A stretch of DNA of 64,000 nt, taken from NCBI RefSeq assembly GCF_000699445.3, contig NC_067199.1, positions 36,440,902 to 36,504,901 on the forward strand, read 5' to 3'. How positions within the stretch are numbered: position 1 is the stretch's first letter; every line of letters starts with the position of its first letter. Position numbers and translations under genes: made by a program. The notes under the pieces are model-generated. The model ran no database searches, had not been told where the DNA came from, and saw only the letters and a program-made list of their open reading frames with translations. The DNA comes from Schistosoma haematobium. Its lineage: Eukaryota; Platyhelminthes; Trematoda; Strigeidida; Schistosomatidae. This document shows positions 52,806-64,000 of the stretch, piece after piece.

Positions 52806-53719
52806 ATTAATCTGACTTATTTACAAATTAAATACTGAATTAATTTGACTCCTTTTTTATCTGACCATCAATACAATAATTAACATAATGATGAACATTT
52901 TCGATAAACTGTATTGTCTATTGTACACATCAACACAGCATTAAATAATGCTCTGATTTTCTGAATGATATATATATATATACATGTTTCTTGGCTGAAT
53001 CATCATAGACATATATATACAGAGGGAATGAAAGAGAGAGAGAGTTCATATATAAGTGTAAGCAAGAATGTAAACCCTTTGGTTTGTATCTTTGTATCTA
53101 CTTCATATTACATAGCAAATATATAATTGACCATGTTTATTATGAAAAATAGAACTATACACAAAAGATTTTACGCATTGTCGATTTTTTTTTGTAGCAT
53201 AAATTGTAGTAATTAGATGCCTAGTGAATGAATAAGGTCACTATATTCAATGTGAATGTGAAAGAAGACAGGATTTTTCTTAATACTAATAATAACAGTA
53301 ATTTATCAGTAACAGTCAATCAAATACATGGAATATTCGAGTTTATTTTCTCTTGATTAATTTTACTGTCAGTGATTCATTTAATGCTTAGGTATGACCT
53401 GATTTATACAATTCTGTGTTAGAAACTATGCATATATGTCATATATTATTAGTAATGTTATAATTGAACACACTATGACCTTCATTATGTAACAAAATTC
53501 ATATCATTCATCATTTGTTATCATATTCTTTTTATTATTTTTCATTTGAATTCAGTTTTAACTAATAGGTATATACTAGTAAAATATTATCACTAAAAGA
53601 TCTTAGAGATTTCTAAATGTAAATGACATTATGAATAGATCTAGTTTACATAATCACTAGACTATGGGATTGAAGAAAGTATCCATCGAAAACAGTAGAA
53701 AATGACCACTCACTATTAT
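52806..53719. other. Intergenic, nothing recognised
   Basis: Very AT-rich with short AT and GA runs near 52970-53045. Confidence 0.5.
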
Positions 53720-53895
53720 GGGTTGTTTGCCACTGTGTCACTGCTCATTGGTCTAGAGGTTGAGCGTTGGCAATGTGAGGTCGAAAGCTCTAAATTCGAT
53801 TCTTGACTTCGTAATCATGGATAGGTACTATTGAGAAGTTTCTTACTAGGACAAAAAGGGCGTCCAGAGCTTTCAGGTTTTCAAAAGTTGTTTAG
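53720..53895 (+). repeat. Ribozyme repeat (family 2), degenerate
   Basis: Box A CTCATTGGTCTAGAGGTTGAGC, then TTGAGAAGTTTCTTACTAGG, ACAAAAAG and CCAGAGCTTTCAGGTTTTC. Confidence 0.5.
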
Positions 53896-54139
53896 ATTTT
53901 GATCTTTTATAACAGACTGAAATAGTAAAACGGAACCAAACGTAAGTTATTACAATTACAAAACTATAATTATTGTTTATTTGAAGAAATTTTCTGGAGA
54001 TCGGCTTAATGTGTAAGTAATAAAGTACAATATTTAGCTCATCAGTGACTTCAAGATGTTCCTTAGGTTGCAGTGGTAAGTCAGTTATAGTGGAGTTCAG
54101 ACCTGTGTGGAGTAAAATAGTTGTCACCCATGAGATTGC

Positions 54140-55365
54140 ACGGCCGTTGCACTATATCACAAATTGATTGAAGTTCAAATGACACCATTCTAATGGCTAA
54201 GAGGTTCACCGAGATACCTGAAGTTCTGGTTGACATTAAGTGACCGGCCAATATGATTCCCTATCACCCATTTTAAAAAAATTGTGGGGTGTGAATGAAA
54301 AATTTAGGTATCGTTGATTGGTGGACTTGTTTTGCAAGTGTGTGCTCAAGTGATAATGAACAAACATTTTGTTACCTTTAATAATTTTGGGGGTGGAAAA
54401 TTTTTTTATTGGGGTGGAGGTTTTTTTTAAAAAAAAATGGCCGGTCGGATAATATTATTCTGAAGTTCTTGGGCTCAATCTTTAGTGTGATATAAGATGC
54501 GCACCACTGAATATCTACATACTGTGGCAAAACAGTTGTTCAGTACTCTCCAGTTTTCTATGATACTTAAAATGAGATCAATCTGTTGCGATTATTACTA
54601 TTGTTGTTACCCTTGTTGTAACATCATTTAATGAATTGAATTAATCATTTACATGTAAAGCATTCAACTCTATTTAATGTTATCAAGAGTTAACTGCTCC
54701 ATATTTTTTTAATCAATCTTCGGCAAATAATTCACAACACCGGTAACTTTCCATAACTTGACCACTATGTCAGTTTAATAATTTATAAAACTGGACCTTT
54801 CAACAAACTTACTATAAAATTAATTGATATGGTCAATTTATTTACTAATATCAATAAGAATAACTAAAAGATTCTTCAAGAAACTTCATCTCTTGTTTGA
54901 AAGTTTTATCTATTAGGGATGAGATACATACATTATTACATAATAACTCTATGCATGTCTAATGTGATTCATATACACTCATGTAAGTCATCAAAGAGAT
55001 ACATCAACTTTATTATACTTCTCTCCAATAAGAATAATAGCTAATAATAAGATGGTAACATTTAATATGATGGCATGTATTAAAGTGAACTTTTTAAATA
55101 AGATTTCTATTCATTCAATACTAGACAAGGTTAACATTACATGAACATTATTGATTTTGAAGTGTTCTGGTTACAATTTACTTTACTTGACAACTAAAAT
55201 GATAATTTAAAATATTGAATGGTTTCTTCTGTTATTTATTATAATTTATAAAAAAAAATATGATACAGGAAAATTTTTTTGGTCTCATTGTTGTTGTGGC
55301 ATAAGATTTTATACATGTTACCTAATTCTTAAAATTAGATTTATTTTTGATAATATCAATGGTAT
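54140..55365. other. Intergenic, faint ribozyme-repeat traces
   Basis: 54140-54560 resembles a family-2 head and tail broken by a T/A/G-rich stretch (54350-54450). The rest is AT-rich without features. Confidence 0.4.
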
Positions 55366-55668
55366 TTTAATGGTTGAGTTCATGAGTGAATTGAAGCGAA
55401 ACCACTATAAGAAACTTGGAAGCACTGGAAGACCGTTTCGTCATAGTTTGAGACTCCTCAGCAGTATGCATCCACGATCCCTCTCGTGGGATTCAAACTC
55501 AGGACCTATCAGTCTCAAGTGCAAACGATTAACCTGTAGACCACTGATCCGGCATCCAATACAGTTAATGTTTGAGGAGTCCCATACTAGGATGAAGTAG
55601 ACATCCAGTGTTTTCAGGTTTCTCATGGTAGTCAAACTTTAATTGACTAATGATCTGAACCACTGAAA
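55366..55668. repeat. Ribozyme repeat (family 2) as inverted pair
   Basis: Minus copy with intact core (CTGAGGAG, stem II GTC/GAC, CGAAACGG at 55424-55475), box B and box A. Then a plus-strand partial copy from GAGGAGTCCCATACTAGG (55573) to the tail. Confidence 0.75.
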
Positions 55669-56024
55669 TTACTATAATATCCACAAAAACCCCTTTCTGA
55701 TAATAATCAATGGCATTTTTAAATTGAAATAGCAGTAATAGTGTGTACTCACTGCACTGTCAGGAATTAGTTCTATGATATACGGGCTTGGCGGTAATCG
55801 CGTTATCTTTTGATCAATGGAATTATTATTATGTTATTCCACTTTGTAAACTATCACGTAACACTTGATATTTAGTTATAAGCTTTTTAAAGTACTAAAT
55901 TCACTTGGTATAGTTTTATTTAAATCCTCTTATTGATGTTTAGGACTGTAATTGGTCAGTTTGTTATTGGCATATGTGCATACAGTGTGTATTGCCTCGA
56001 TAGTGCCTTAATTTACAAACATTA

Positions 56025-56200
56025 TAAGCAAGGATGAATAGTAGCTAGTAGTGGAAGCCAGGACGCACATTTTCGTCCTATTCGAGTTCCGGAGTGAACA
56101 TCAGCTCTGAGATGTAGGTACAGCCAACTGACGAGTACCGAATAGAACGAAACGTGGGTCCTGGATTCAACTGCTAGCCACTATTTATCTTTGTTAATCA
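56025..56200. repeat. SM-alpha-type repeat, inverted halves
   Basis: Minus half 56040-56090 (CGAATAGGACGAAAATG, core missing). Plus half 56117-56168 with ACTGACGAG, CGAAACGTGGGTC, CTGGATTC; stem I partly mispaired. Confidence 0.65.
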
Positions 56201-57088
56201 TGCGTTTTAACATATTGTTTCTTAAATATACAAAGCAATTAGAATACTGGTACGTTGTTTTTCTTTTTTTAATTAATAGATACAAAGATTTCTAAATTTA
56301 TCGTCCAGGTATGTTTAACCACAAATAGTATGATAATTTAGAATTTTATTAAGTTTAAAACAGAATTACTTCAGAGTTATGCATTGTATTTTAATAGTGT
56401 ACTTGAATTTCTTGGTATATTCAAGTGAACAACGTAAGAAGTACAAGTCGGTACTGTAAAAAGTTATTCTTTTTTTTGTATAGCTCACCATATGAGAATC
56501 AGTGATAATTAATAGATAGTTAATTTTAAAAAGTGATAGACGTCAATATGTAGTCTTGCTATCTGCATCTCTTAGAACTAATCTATAAGCTCCACTTACA
56601 AATTTCGGGTTACTATTAAAGCTAACCATATAATAGGTTACTGTTTATTCACTGTTGATAATCTAATAAATCAGTATTTTTTCTATGTACAACTTTCTTC
56701 AAGTAACAAATAACCAAACAAAATGAAAGAGGTTCAAACTATTCATACTTTCATTAAGCCTAACTAGGAATCTATAAAAGTAAGTCAGCGCAATTTATTC
56801 CTTCTTTCAGAAGATTGTTTAGGGGATAGATGACTGTAACGCTAACTCATGAAAATGACTTAGACCAACCAGTCCACTAAATGACGAAGATGCAACATTT
56901 TAAATCTACAATACTAATAGTTTTAAAAAAAATCGTTCAACGGTTTGTCATCTCGTTGGATCTAGAATCTAACTTTTTTGGATACATGACAGACAGTACC
57001 TTAATTGTTAGAAAATTATTAGAAACATTCAAATTTTCATTGGTATTTGTTAAAATGTGCTGCATCGTTTTGTTTTGATAAGTAGTAT

Positions 57089-57364
57089 TGTGGTGTGTGC
57101 TACTGATGTCGAAAGATATAAATATTATGTATCACCAATCAAAAGTGAAAGACCTGGTGGCAGAAGGTTAAAACGATGGTAGAAAAGAGAACGAGAACAG
57201 AGAATGATTGCTGTGATAATAAAGGAACAGTGAAATCCGAGACAATTAATTAATATTTTGTAAATGAACTATTTACTGTACGGTTCTCAGATTTTACAAA
57301 GGTGTTCCGTAATTTTGTATTCAAATACATTCGATTTTCCCCGCTGGTGTTCTCGTTTACTACA
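57089..57364 (+). repeat. Solo-LTR-like element (family 4), best copy
   Basis: 276 bp starting TGTGGTGTGTGCTACTG and ending TTTACTACA, flanked by GTAT on both sides (57085-57088 and 57365-57368). TG...CA ends and a 4-bp duplication fit a solo LTR. Three relatives at 20764, 45148 and 46289. The internal element is not in this window. Confidence 0.75.
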
Positions 57365-57529
57365 GTATTACCTTTGGGTATTAGAAATTTCGTTAGCAGT
57401 TTAAGAGTAGTATATAGTAATAGAATTTAACAACAAAGTATTAAAATAACATTAAATGATTCAGTGTTACGTAGATATTTTAAATATATAAATAATATCA
57501 GAAAGGGTTTTGTGGATATTATAACAATT

Positions 57530-57652
57530 TTAATAGTTGAGATCATGAATCAATTGAAGCTAGACTACCATGCAATGGCCATCCAGTGCTTCAGGGTTTT
57601 CCATGGTTGTCTAGCTTTAATTGACTCATGATCTCAAGTATTAAAATTACAT
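57530..57652. repeat. Minimal inverted pair of ribozyme-repeat tails
   Basis: About 120 bp: TTTAATAGTTGAGATCATGA, CTAGACTACCATG, then AATGGCCATCCAGTGC and the complementary tail to TATTAAAATTAC. No head, no core. Confidence 0.7.
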
Positions 57653-58017
57653 AAACAATACTTTGTAACATTGACATCATAACACGTTTAAAATTGTCTT
57701 TTCATTTTCTGTTGAAAAATCTTCAAGGATGTGATTAAGTAGTCGGTTGTTATATAATTTGATCATAAAACATTATGAACCTGATTATGTAAAATGAGTT
57801 TTACATTTATTGGTTTGTGATAAATCAAACTCATTTATCTTCATTAAAAATGTGTTAACTACTGATTAATAAACATAAAATCGATGTTAGAAAAGGGGTA
57901 TCGACTGAGATACAGCGTCGAATACTTTCATCTATGCATCTTCTTTATGTTTCATCTCTAGTTTTATCCGTTCATATGTGGGATTTTTCTCGGCAAAGAT
58001 AAACTATTTGTAAGCAA

Positions 58018-58220
58018 TGATGGATACTGGCTAGCAGTGGAATCCAGGACGCGCGTTTCGTCCTATTCGGGACTCGTCAGCTGGATGTACCTGCATCTCA
58101 GAGTTGATGTGGACTCTGGGACTCGAACCCAGTACCATTCGCTTCAAACGCCATCGCGTTATCCACTAAGCTACTGAGTGCGTACAGTCTTAAACCTCAA
58201 TGGGAATATACACGCCAAAC
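58018..58220 (-). repeat. SM-alpha repeat, best-preserved copy
   Basis: Minus strand in order: box A TAGCTTAGTGGATAACG (58173-58157), box B GGGTTCGAGTCCC (58130-58118), hammerhead (58090-58039), tail GCTAGCCAG. Transcription by RNA polymerase III is expected from the boxes. Confidence 0.9.
58039..58090 (-). ncRNA. Hammerhead ribozyme (type I), intact
   Basis: CATCCAG stem I, CTGACGA, stem II GTCC/GGAC with perfect pairing, CGAAAC, stem III CGC/GCG, GTC cleavage triplet, CTGGATTCC. Every core residue is present. Confidence 0.9.
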
Positions 58221-58782
58221 AATATCAAGTGAATGATAAACTGTGTTTTAGTCATTTGTAAGGTATTTACTAGATCTTATAGATGTATTAAGTAACAATA
58301 TCATTTAATAAAAGGGAGAAAATACAATTTAGTTATTACTGTTTATTTAGTTATTTCGAGATGACAGCATTACTTAGTGTGTAATATGGTGAAAATATGA
58401 TTCTAATAAATTCAAATCACAATGGTAAGTTTATCTCATATCCCAAGAATCTGTCAAAATAAGCTATTCACTCGAAGAAAGTCGTAGTTGTTCTCAACGT
58501 TTTTTTGACACACGACCTATGTTATCTCCACTATGTTTAGTCATTTTTCTGTTGAATGAGCGAATAATTATTGAATTTCATTTGGTATATCAGGATCCAT
58601 TGTACTAGACATATTCATAGTAGACAGTTGTGGATAACTCCAAACTCTTAGAATCAAATATTTAATGAAAGTCACACTGTAATATATATTAATTACCCAC
58701 TAAGGTTATTTGCACAATGAAAACTTTGAGAATAATCTCAATGATTTTAAGATATATAATTTCAGGTTAAAAATATCATCAG

Positions 58783-60190
58783 TCAGTCAGTCAGCTACAA
58801 CGTAGGACCAGGCACATATATGCATCGGTCCAAGTTGCCATATTTCATTAACACAACAAGATGGACACCGGATTCATATAAGTGGTTAATTCAAAGGTGG
58901 TAATATATAAAAGAAAGATTGCAATAAGGATATAGTACAGGAAAAAAGAACTAGTTCGTAGAAAGAAAGATATAAAGCAATCTTAATCTCCTAGTTTAAG
59001 AGAAGACAGAGAGTGTATACACCGACGCCATTGTGACCGGATATAGTACAGGAAAAAAGAACTAGTTCGTAGAAGGAAAGATATAAAGCAATCTTAATCT
59101 CCTAGTTTAAGAGAAGACAGAGAGTGTATACACCGACGCCATTGTGACCGGATATAGTACAGGAAAAAAGAACTAGTTCGTAGAAAGAAAGATATAAAGC
59201 AATCTTAATCTCCTAGTTTAAGAGAAGACAGAGAGTGTATACACCGACGCCATTGTGACCGATTCTGAGCCATGTCACCAAGAGTCTCCAACCATTGGTT
59301 ACAATAGTCACGCGGACCCCAACCAAGTAGTCTGCATCTACCAACATGGCTCAGACTACAAGTTAGTGACTTCAAGCACTGATGCTAGGTTTTGGTTTGG
59401 CCGCCTCTAACCTTCTTCCAACCATCTCCAACACCGGATAGCATTGCACGTCGTGGTAATCGGTGTTCAGGCATACGTAACACGTGACCCAACCATCTCA
59501 GTCGATGAAGATTCATAACCTCATCAACTGATTTACCATCATTTCGTAATATCCTGTGTCTAACCTCACTATTACTTACCCGGTGATCCCAGCAGATGCC
59601 AGCAATATTTCTAAGGCATCTGTGGTCAAATACTAATAGCTTACGAGTATCCTCTACTACTGATGGCCACGTTTCTCAGTCGTAAAGTAGAACAGAACGG
59701 ACTGCCGCGCAGTATACTCGTCCTTTTATTGATAGACGGATATCTCGCCTTCACCATAGGTGACGTAAGTTGGCAAAAGCCAAATGAGCTTTTCGAATCC
59801 GTGCTGAGATTTCGTCCGATACCAACCCATGAGGGCTGATCAGACTTCCAAGATAAGTGAAGTTGTCGACACGTTCGACTATTTCACTCCCTATCCTTAG
59901 TTCAGGTGTTGACGCAGACCAGTCCTGAAGCAACAACTTGCATTTCGAGGGAGAGAAGCGCATTCCAAACATTCGGGCATTGTTGCTTAGTGCTACCAGA
60001 AGACTCTGCACTTTATCAGCGTCTTCACCAAACAGGACTATGTCATCTGCGTATTCTAAGTCGATAAGTGGACCTCCTGGATGGAGATCAATACCCGAGA
60101 ATTCAGTCGACGAGAATGTTATTTCCATCAATAGGTCTATGATGAAGTTAAAGAAAAATGGAGAAAGTGGACAGTCTACTGTACAACTGT
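58783..60190 (-). mobile_element. 5'-truncated RTE-like LINE with internal triplication
   Basis: Same family as 12769-13914. The 3' end starts with CAGT repeats at 58783-58796; the RT begins near DCPLSPFFFNF at 60160. RT palm [18 protein letters not shown] at about 60046-60075, [11 protein letters not shown], then frameshifts to the tail. A 111-bp unit is present three times in tandem (58930-59262), within the C-terminal region. The start of the RT motif (VRQG) is replaced by unrelated residues. Confidence 0.8.
58930..59262. repeat. 111-bp tandem triplication
   Basis: Units start at 58930, 59041 and 59152 (ATATAGTACAGG) and are identical apart from one base (AGAAAG or AGAAGG). The length is a multiple of three (37 codons). 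Confidence 0.95.
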
Positions 60191-60203
60191 CAGTAAGCGC
60201 CAT
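59751..60203 (-). pseudogene. RT palm fragment of the LINE at 58783-60190
   Basis: About 150 codons: [36 protein letters not shown] (catalytic YADD), [32 protein letters not shown]. Roughly 85% like 13469-13867 by eye. Confidence 0.85.
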
Positions 60204-60234
60204 CTAGTATTAAAAGTTTGGTTTCTATTGTATT

Positions 60235-61130
60235 ACTTACACGAGTCAATCCTCGTGGAGGGGCATAGGCCGTCCACCACCAGTCTACATTCAACTCTGT
60301 CCTGGGCAATCCTTTCCAGTTATTTCCAATCGCCATTTATTCTCTTGATGTTTGCCTACAATTCTTGATGTAGTGTGTTCCATGGTCTTCTTTTCTTTTA
60401 GCCTTCAGGATTTCAATTTAGCGCTTCCTTCATGATGCAGTCTGATGATTTCTGCAATATATGCCCTATTTAGATTCAGCGTCTTCTAATTTTTTATTCA
60501 TCTGGAAGTTAGTTTGTCCTCTCCCACAGTAGGTTGTTAATGATGATAACCGGCTAACAGACGTTAAGTATCTTGCTTAGATAATTGTTTATAAATGCCC
60601 GTACTTTTATAGTGGCGGTTGTCGTAGTTCTTTCGGTATCAGTTCAGTACAATATTGAAAATTCTGACTTTTGTGCTGCTTAACAGTTGGGTTGAGTCCC
60701 ATATACTCTTCAGTCGTAGAAATACATCTTTTGTTTATCCATTCCGTGCATTTACATCTGTGTAACATCCTCCTTGTTTACCGATGTTGCTACCCAAGTA
60801 CGTGGAAATTTCCATCCATTCCGAAGTTTCTCCTTCAAATGCGATTAAATTGGTACTCGGTGTGCTGTGTTTTCGAATCTTGGTTTTTCCCTTGCGTATA
60901 TTAAGGCCTACTTATGTAGAGGTTTCTGGTACACTGGTTGTCTTTATCTACATTTGTTGATGTGTATAAGATAGAACAGCTAGTTCACCTGCAAAGTCTG
61001 AATCGTCTAGTTGTATCTAGAGTGTACATTGTATTCCATATTTCCTCTAAAATGTAAAAATCTTCATAATCCAGTTGACCATTAAAAGAAAGAGAAAAGA
61101 CGAGAGTAAATCACCATGTCTGACACTGAC
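60235..61130 (-). pseudogene. Decayed RTE-like LINE, second subfamily
   Basis: Minus-strand pieces read LALLSYTHQQM, VGLNIRKGKTKI, TYLGSNIGKQGG and, at the far end, MNSNWK-type and RIAQDRVECRLVV stretches. Matches the RT-thumb and C-terminal tail of a second RTE group, also at 61955-62750. Multiple stops. It abuts the other LINE at 58783-60190 by about 45 bp. Confidence 0.65.
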
Positions 61131-61414
61131 CTTTATTTAGAATACATCTGTCAGTTGTTCTCCATGAACAACTTTGCACTGTAATTCATCGTATTTTTGT
61201 GATATGCTTTTGATATTATTAATCTGCTTTATCAAAATATCAAAATGATACATTGAAACTTGAACTGTTTTTTTTAGTTTATTGACATTTTCATTTTGTC
61301 TAGAATAGTTTACCAGTTATCATCAATTCTCTCTCACATATATATATGTCCATGCAAAACTGTTCTTAGTTTGCTGAACATGACCATAGCTTTCTTACTT
61401 AACTACAACACAAA

Positions 61415-61522
<108 letters not shown>

Positions 61523-61654
61523 TGATCAGCATAAATACCTAGCAACTTTTGAAACGGTTGAAAATATCACAAAAATATTCTTGTTTTGGTTTTGAGAAAA
61601 CAAAGAAGAAGAAAAAAGAATGTAGCTATGTATTCTAATAAATGGAATGAAATA

Positions 61655-61732
61655 TTTTTGTTGTTGTTGTTGTTGCTAACTTATGATCAAAGGAAATAAT
61701 TATGTAACTATGACTAATTAATTAATTAATTT

Positions 61733-61763
<31 letters not shown>

Positions 61764-61766
61764 TAG
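61655..61766. repeat. (TTG)n and (TTTA)n microsatellites
   Basis: About six TTG units near 61655-61675 and about ten TTTA units at 61728-61766. Confidence 0.85.
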
Positions 61767-61954
61767 AAACTAAATACTTGTTAAAATGTATATGACAATG
61801 TGTTCTTTTCTTAAAATCTATTACCATAATGAAAATGTACTTTGAAAATGCATTTTTAAAAACCAAAAAAATAAAAAATAGAATGAAGTACTTATTCATA
61901 ATGTGCAATAAAGAGTTTTGATAAAATTTGTTTTATATTATATGATAGATCATG

Positions 61955-62750
61955 CCTGAAAGATATGAAATCTATCAGGTACCTGGGAAGTATCATGAAT
62001 GAATAAGGTGGATCTTATATAAACGTAAAGGCAAGGATTGTCAAAATAAGCGTAGCATTCATACAGTTGAATAACATATGAAACTCAAAACAACCGTCAA
62101 CCAATATCAAACACACAATTTTCAGTACCAATGTTAAGGCAGTTAGTTCTATTGTACAGATCTGAAACTGAACGAACTATCAAAACCATCATCAAAAAAG
62201 GTACAAGTATTTATAAACAATTGTCTACACAAGATACTCACAATTGATTGATCACTGGGTGGTGATCAATATCATGCGTGTCAAGTCCTTATTTAGTGCA
62301 GATCGAATACTATCGACTATGTTGTAATGTGGCCATCAGGCTTTCCAGGTTTTCTTGTCGACTACCTCTAACCGTCATCTAATCTCATCACAAGATACTC
62401 AATATCCATCGGTAGGATATAATCAGTGAAAGCCTACTGTGGGTGAAAACAAACCAACTTCCAGTTGATGAGGAAATTAAGGAACAACTTTGGAAGTGGA
62501 TAGGACATACATAGTGGAAATCACCAAACTACATCACGAATCAAGCTCTCACTCGAAATCCTGAAGGGATACTGTAAAGAGGAAGGCCGAAGAACACACA
62601 GCGTCGATAATTGGAAGCAGACATGAATAGAATGAATAGCAACTGGAAAGAAATGGAATGGATTACCCAGTATAGAGTTTAATGGAAAATGTTACTAAGC
62701 GACCTATATCCCTCTAGGATGGGTAATATACATAAGTAATGTAAGTAATA
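61955..62750 (+). pseudogene. Decayed RTE-like LINE, second subfamily, split by a SINE
   Basis: Plus-strand pieces: YINVKARIVKISVAFIQLNN, NSKQPSTNI, HHQKRYKYL, then after the insertion [30 protein letters not shown] and MNRMNSNWKEMEWI. Ends about 62750. Broken by stops. Confidence 0.7.
62241..62388 (+). mobile_element. SINE-like repeat (family 3) with 13-bp target duplication
   Basis: 148 bp, starts CAATTGATTGATCACTGG and ends CGTCATCTAATCTCAT. Flanked by CACAAGATACTCA at 62228-62240 and 62389-62401. It interrupts the RTE fragment 61955-62750. The long duplication points to LINE-type target-primed insertion. Middle (tRNA-like head) absent. Confidence 0.85.
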
Positions 62751-63295
62751 GAACTATGTTTTAAAAGATAACCATAAAAAAAAATTTCAAATTAATCTAT
62801 ATTTTAAAATTCAATTCAATGTCACATGTGAAATATTTGTTCTATTCAAATTTGATTGAACCACTACATTGATTCATTCAATGTACAATTTGGTGAATAC
62901 AATCGATAAGTCCATTTGTTATTATTGATCTATGCAAATAGATTGAAACTAACAGTTTTCAAAAAAAAAAGAAAAAAAAAGGAGGATAACAGATTTCATC
63001 AATAATGTGAATAAAAAACTAAGTTCAATTTTTATTTTACCTTGGAAATACATCATTATGAAATTGATTAGTACCTTAAATTATGTAACCAGGTTATTGA
63101 TTATTCATATAAGAAAGATTTACTTTCTATGGTTCTATTCTCTATTATTATACGATTAAAAATCTAAAAGTGAATACTTTTAATCGAAAACGGTGTTGTT
63201 GTACAATGTTACAACTGATAATCATATTTAAGGTAGAAGTTGATATGATTTGTGATATTTTTTATATCAGAAGAAGGTTTTGTGGATATTATAAT
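62751..63295. other. Intergenic, nothing recognised
   Basis: AT-rich; A-rich tract near 62960-62982. Confidence 0.5.
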
Positions 63296-63652
63296 AATTT
63301 CAACGGTTAAGATCATGAGTTAGTTGAAGCTAGACCATCGTGGAAAATCTAGAAGCACTGGATGGCCGTTTCGTCCTATTGTGAGATAGTCACTCACTGA
63401 AGACAGTGGTGGATGTATCGCTCAATTTCGTGGATTAGTGGAAGTTAGACATTAACACCGTTGGATGGCGGCTCAGTGGTCTATTGGTTAAGTGCTCGCG
63501 CGCGAAACCAGTAGCTGCTGGCTTCGGATCTCGCAGGGGTTCGAGATCGTGGATGTGCCCTGCTGAGGAGTCCCACGATAAGACGAAACGGCCATCCAGT
63601 GCTTCCAAGTTTTTCATGGTGGTCTAGCTTCAACTGACTCATGATCTTAACC
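63296..63652. repeat. Ribozyme repeat (family 2): minus tail plus full plus-strand copy
   Basis: Minus tail 63296-63384 with AGGACGAAACGGCC. Plus copy with box A GGCTCAGTGGTCTATTGG, box-B-like GGGGTTCGAGATC, hammerhead 63553-63606 (CTGAGGA, GTC/GAC, CGAAACGG) with one stem I and one stem III mismatch. Tails complementary over about 90 bp. Confidence 0.75.
63553..63606 (+). ncRNA. Hammerhead ribozyme (type I), family 2, near intact
   Basis: Core CUGAGGA and GAAA complete; stem I GUGCCCUG against CAGUGC has one mismatch; stem II short but paired. Cleavage expected after AUC. Confidence 0.6.
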
Positions 63653-64000
63653 ACTGAAATATCTTTTTTATGATTTTTGTCAAAAAAAACAAACTACCAG
63701 GGGGTAACGAGTACTTCTATTGTCTTAGTATGAAACTTTATCAACATGTATCCACAAACCCAAAAGGAAATAAGCCTACAAGCTTTGCGAAGATTGTTTA
63801 ACTTTCAGATTAGTAAGCTTCTATCCTATATTAGGACGAAACATCTCTAGTATTTTCTTGGTCTTCAGTGGCTGTTCAAATAATATCAGTCAGTAATGAG
63901 TTATAAAAGTTTAATAATCTTCATATACTCCCTAAATTAGTTTATGACAGTCTCGACAGCTAATGGATACATTTGTGAACAAACAGTTTGCAATGACTTT

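Overview
The window looks like a piece of a blood-fluke (Schistosoma) nuclear genome. It is AT-rich and intron-bearing, with long (AT)n runs and dense trematode-type retroelements: Ty3/Gypsy LTR elements, RTE-like LINEs, a Penelope-like reverse transcriptase, and short tRNA-headed repeats carrying hammerhead ribozymes of the SM-alpha kind. The species cannot be settled from the sequence alone.

Two host genes can be built from exons, both on the + strand. The first (before position 1 to 22218) is the C-terminal part of a coiled-coil protein. Seven phase-compatible exons give 489 codons plus stop, and the introns are stretched by transposons. The second (31310-38129) is a compact four-exon MFS sugar transporter of about 438 residues. 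It keeps the GR, QQLTG and SWGPLP signatures of the SLC2/GLUT family. Its short first exon (20 codons) was recognised from its start codon, splice donor and matching phase.

Region by region. (a) 1-2600: two exons, a 289-bp MITE and old ribozyme-repeat debris. (b) 2616-10574: one composite Ty3/Gypsy insertion inside an intron, flanked by a 5-bp duplication ATAAT. It holds two almost identical 3.4-kb pol-LTR arms in opposite orientation around a 427-bp gag spacer, plus a separated gag start and a third LTR. (c) 10735-22218: remaining exons. Their introns hold a decayed Gypsy copy split by an RTE insertion, other repeats and an unassigned reading frame. (d) 22370-31300: intergenic, old and broken elements (a Gypsy integrase, a LINE tail, a 550-bp foldback element, an inverted repeat pair). 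(e) 31310-38129: the transporter gene, with a second 289-bp MITE in intron 1 and a 479-bp retroposon with 9-bp target duplication in intron 3. (f) 38200-64000: no convincing host gene. This part is packed with LTR fragments, ribozyme repeats (many as inverted pairs), a Penelope-like RT fragment, RTE fragments including a 111-bp tandem triplication, and very long AT microsatellites.

All retroelement coding regions seen here carry frameshifts or stops, so none looks autonomous. Some of the short ribozyme repeats do keep an intact hammerhead core.
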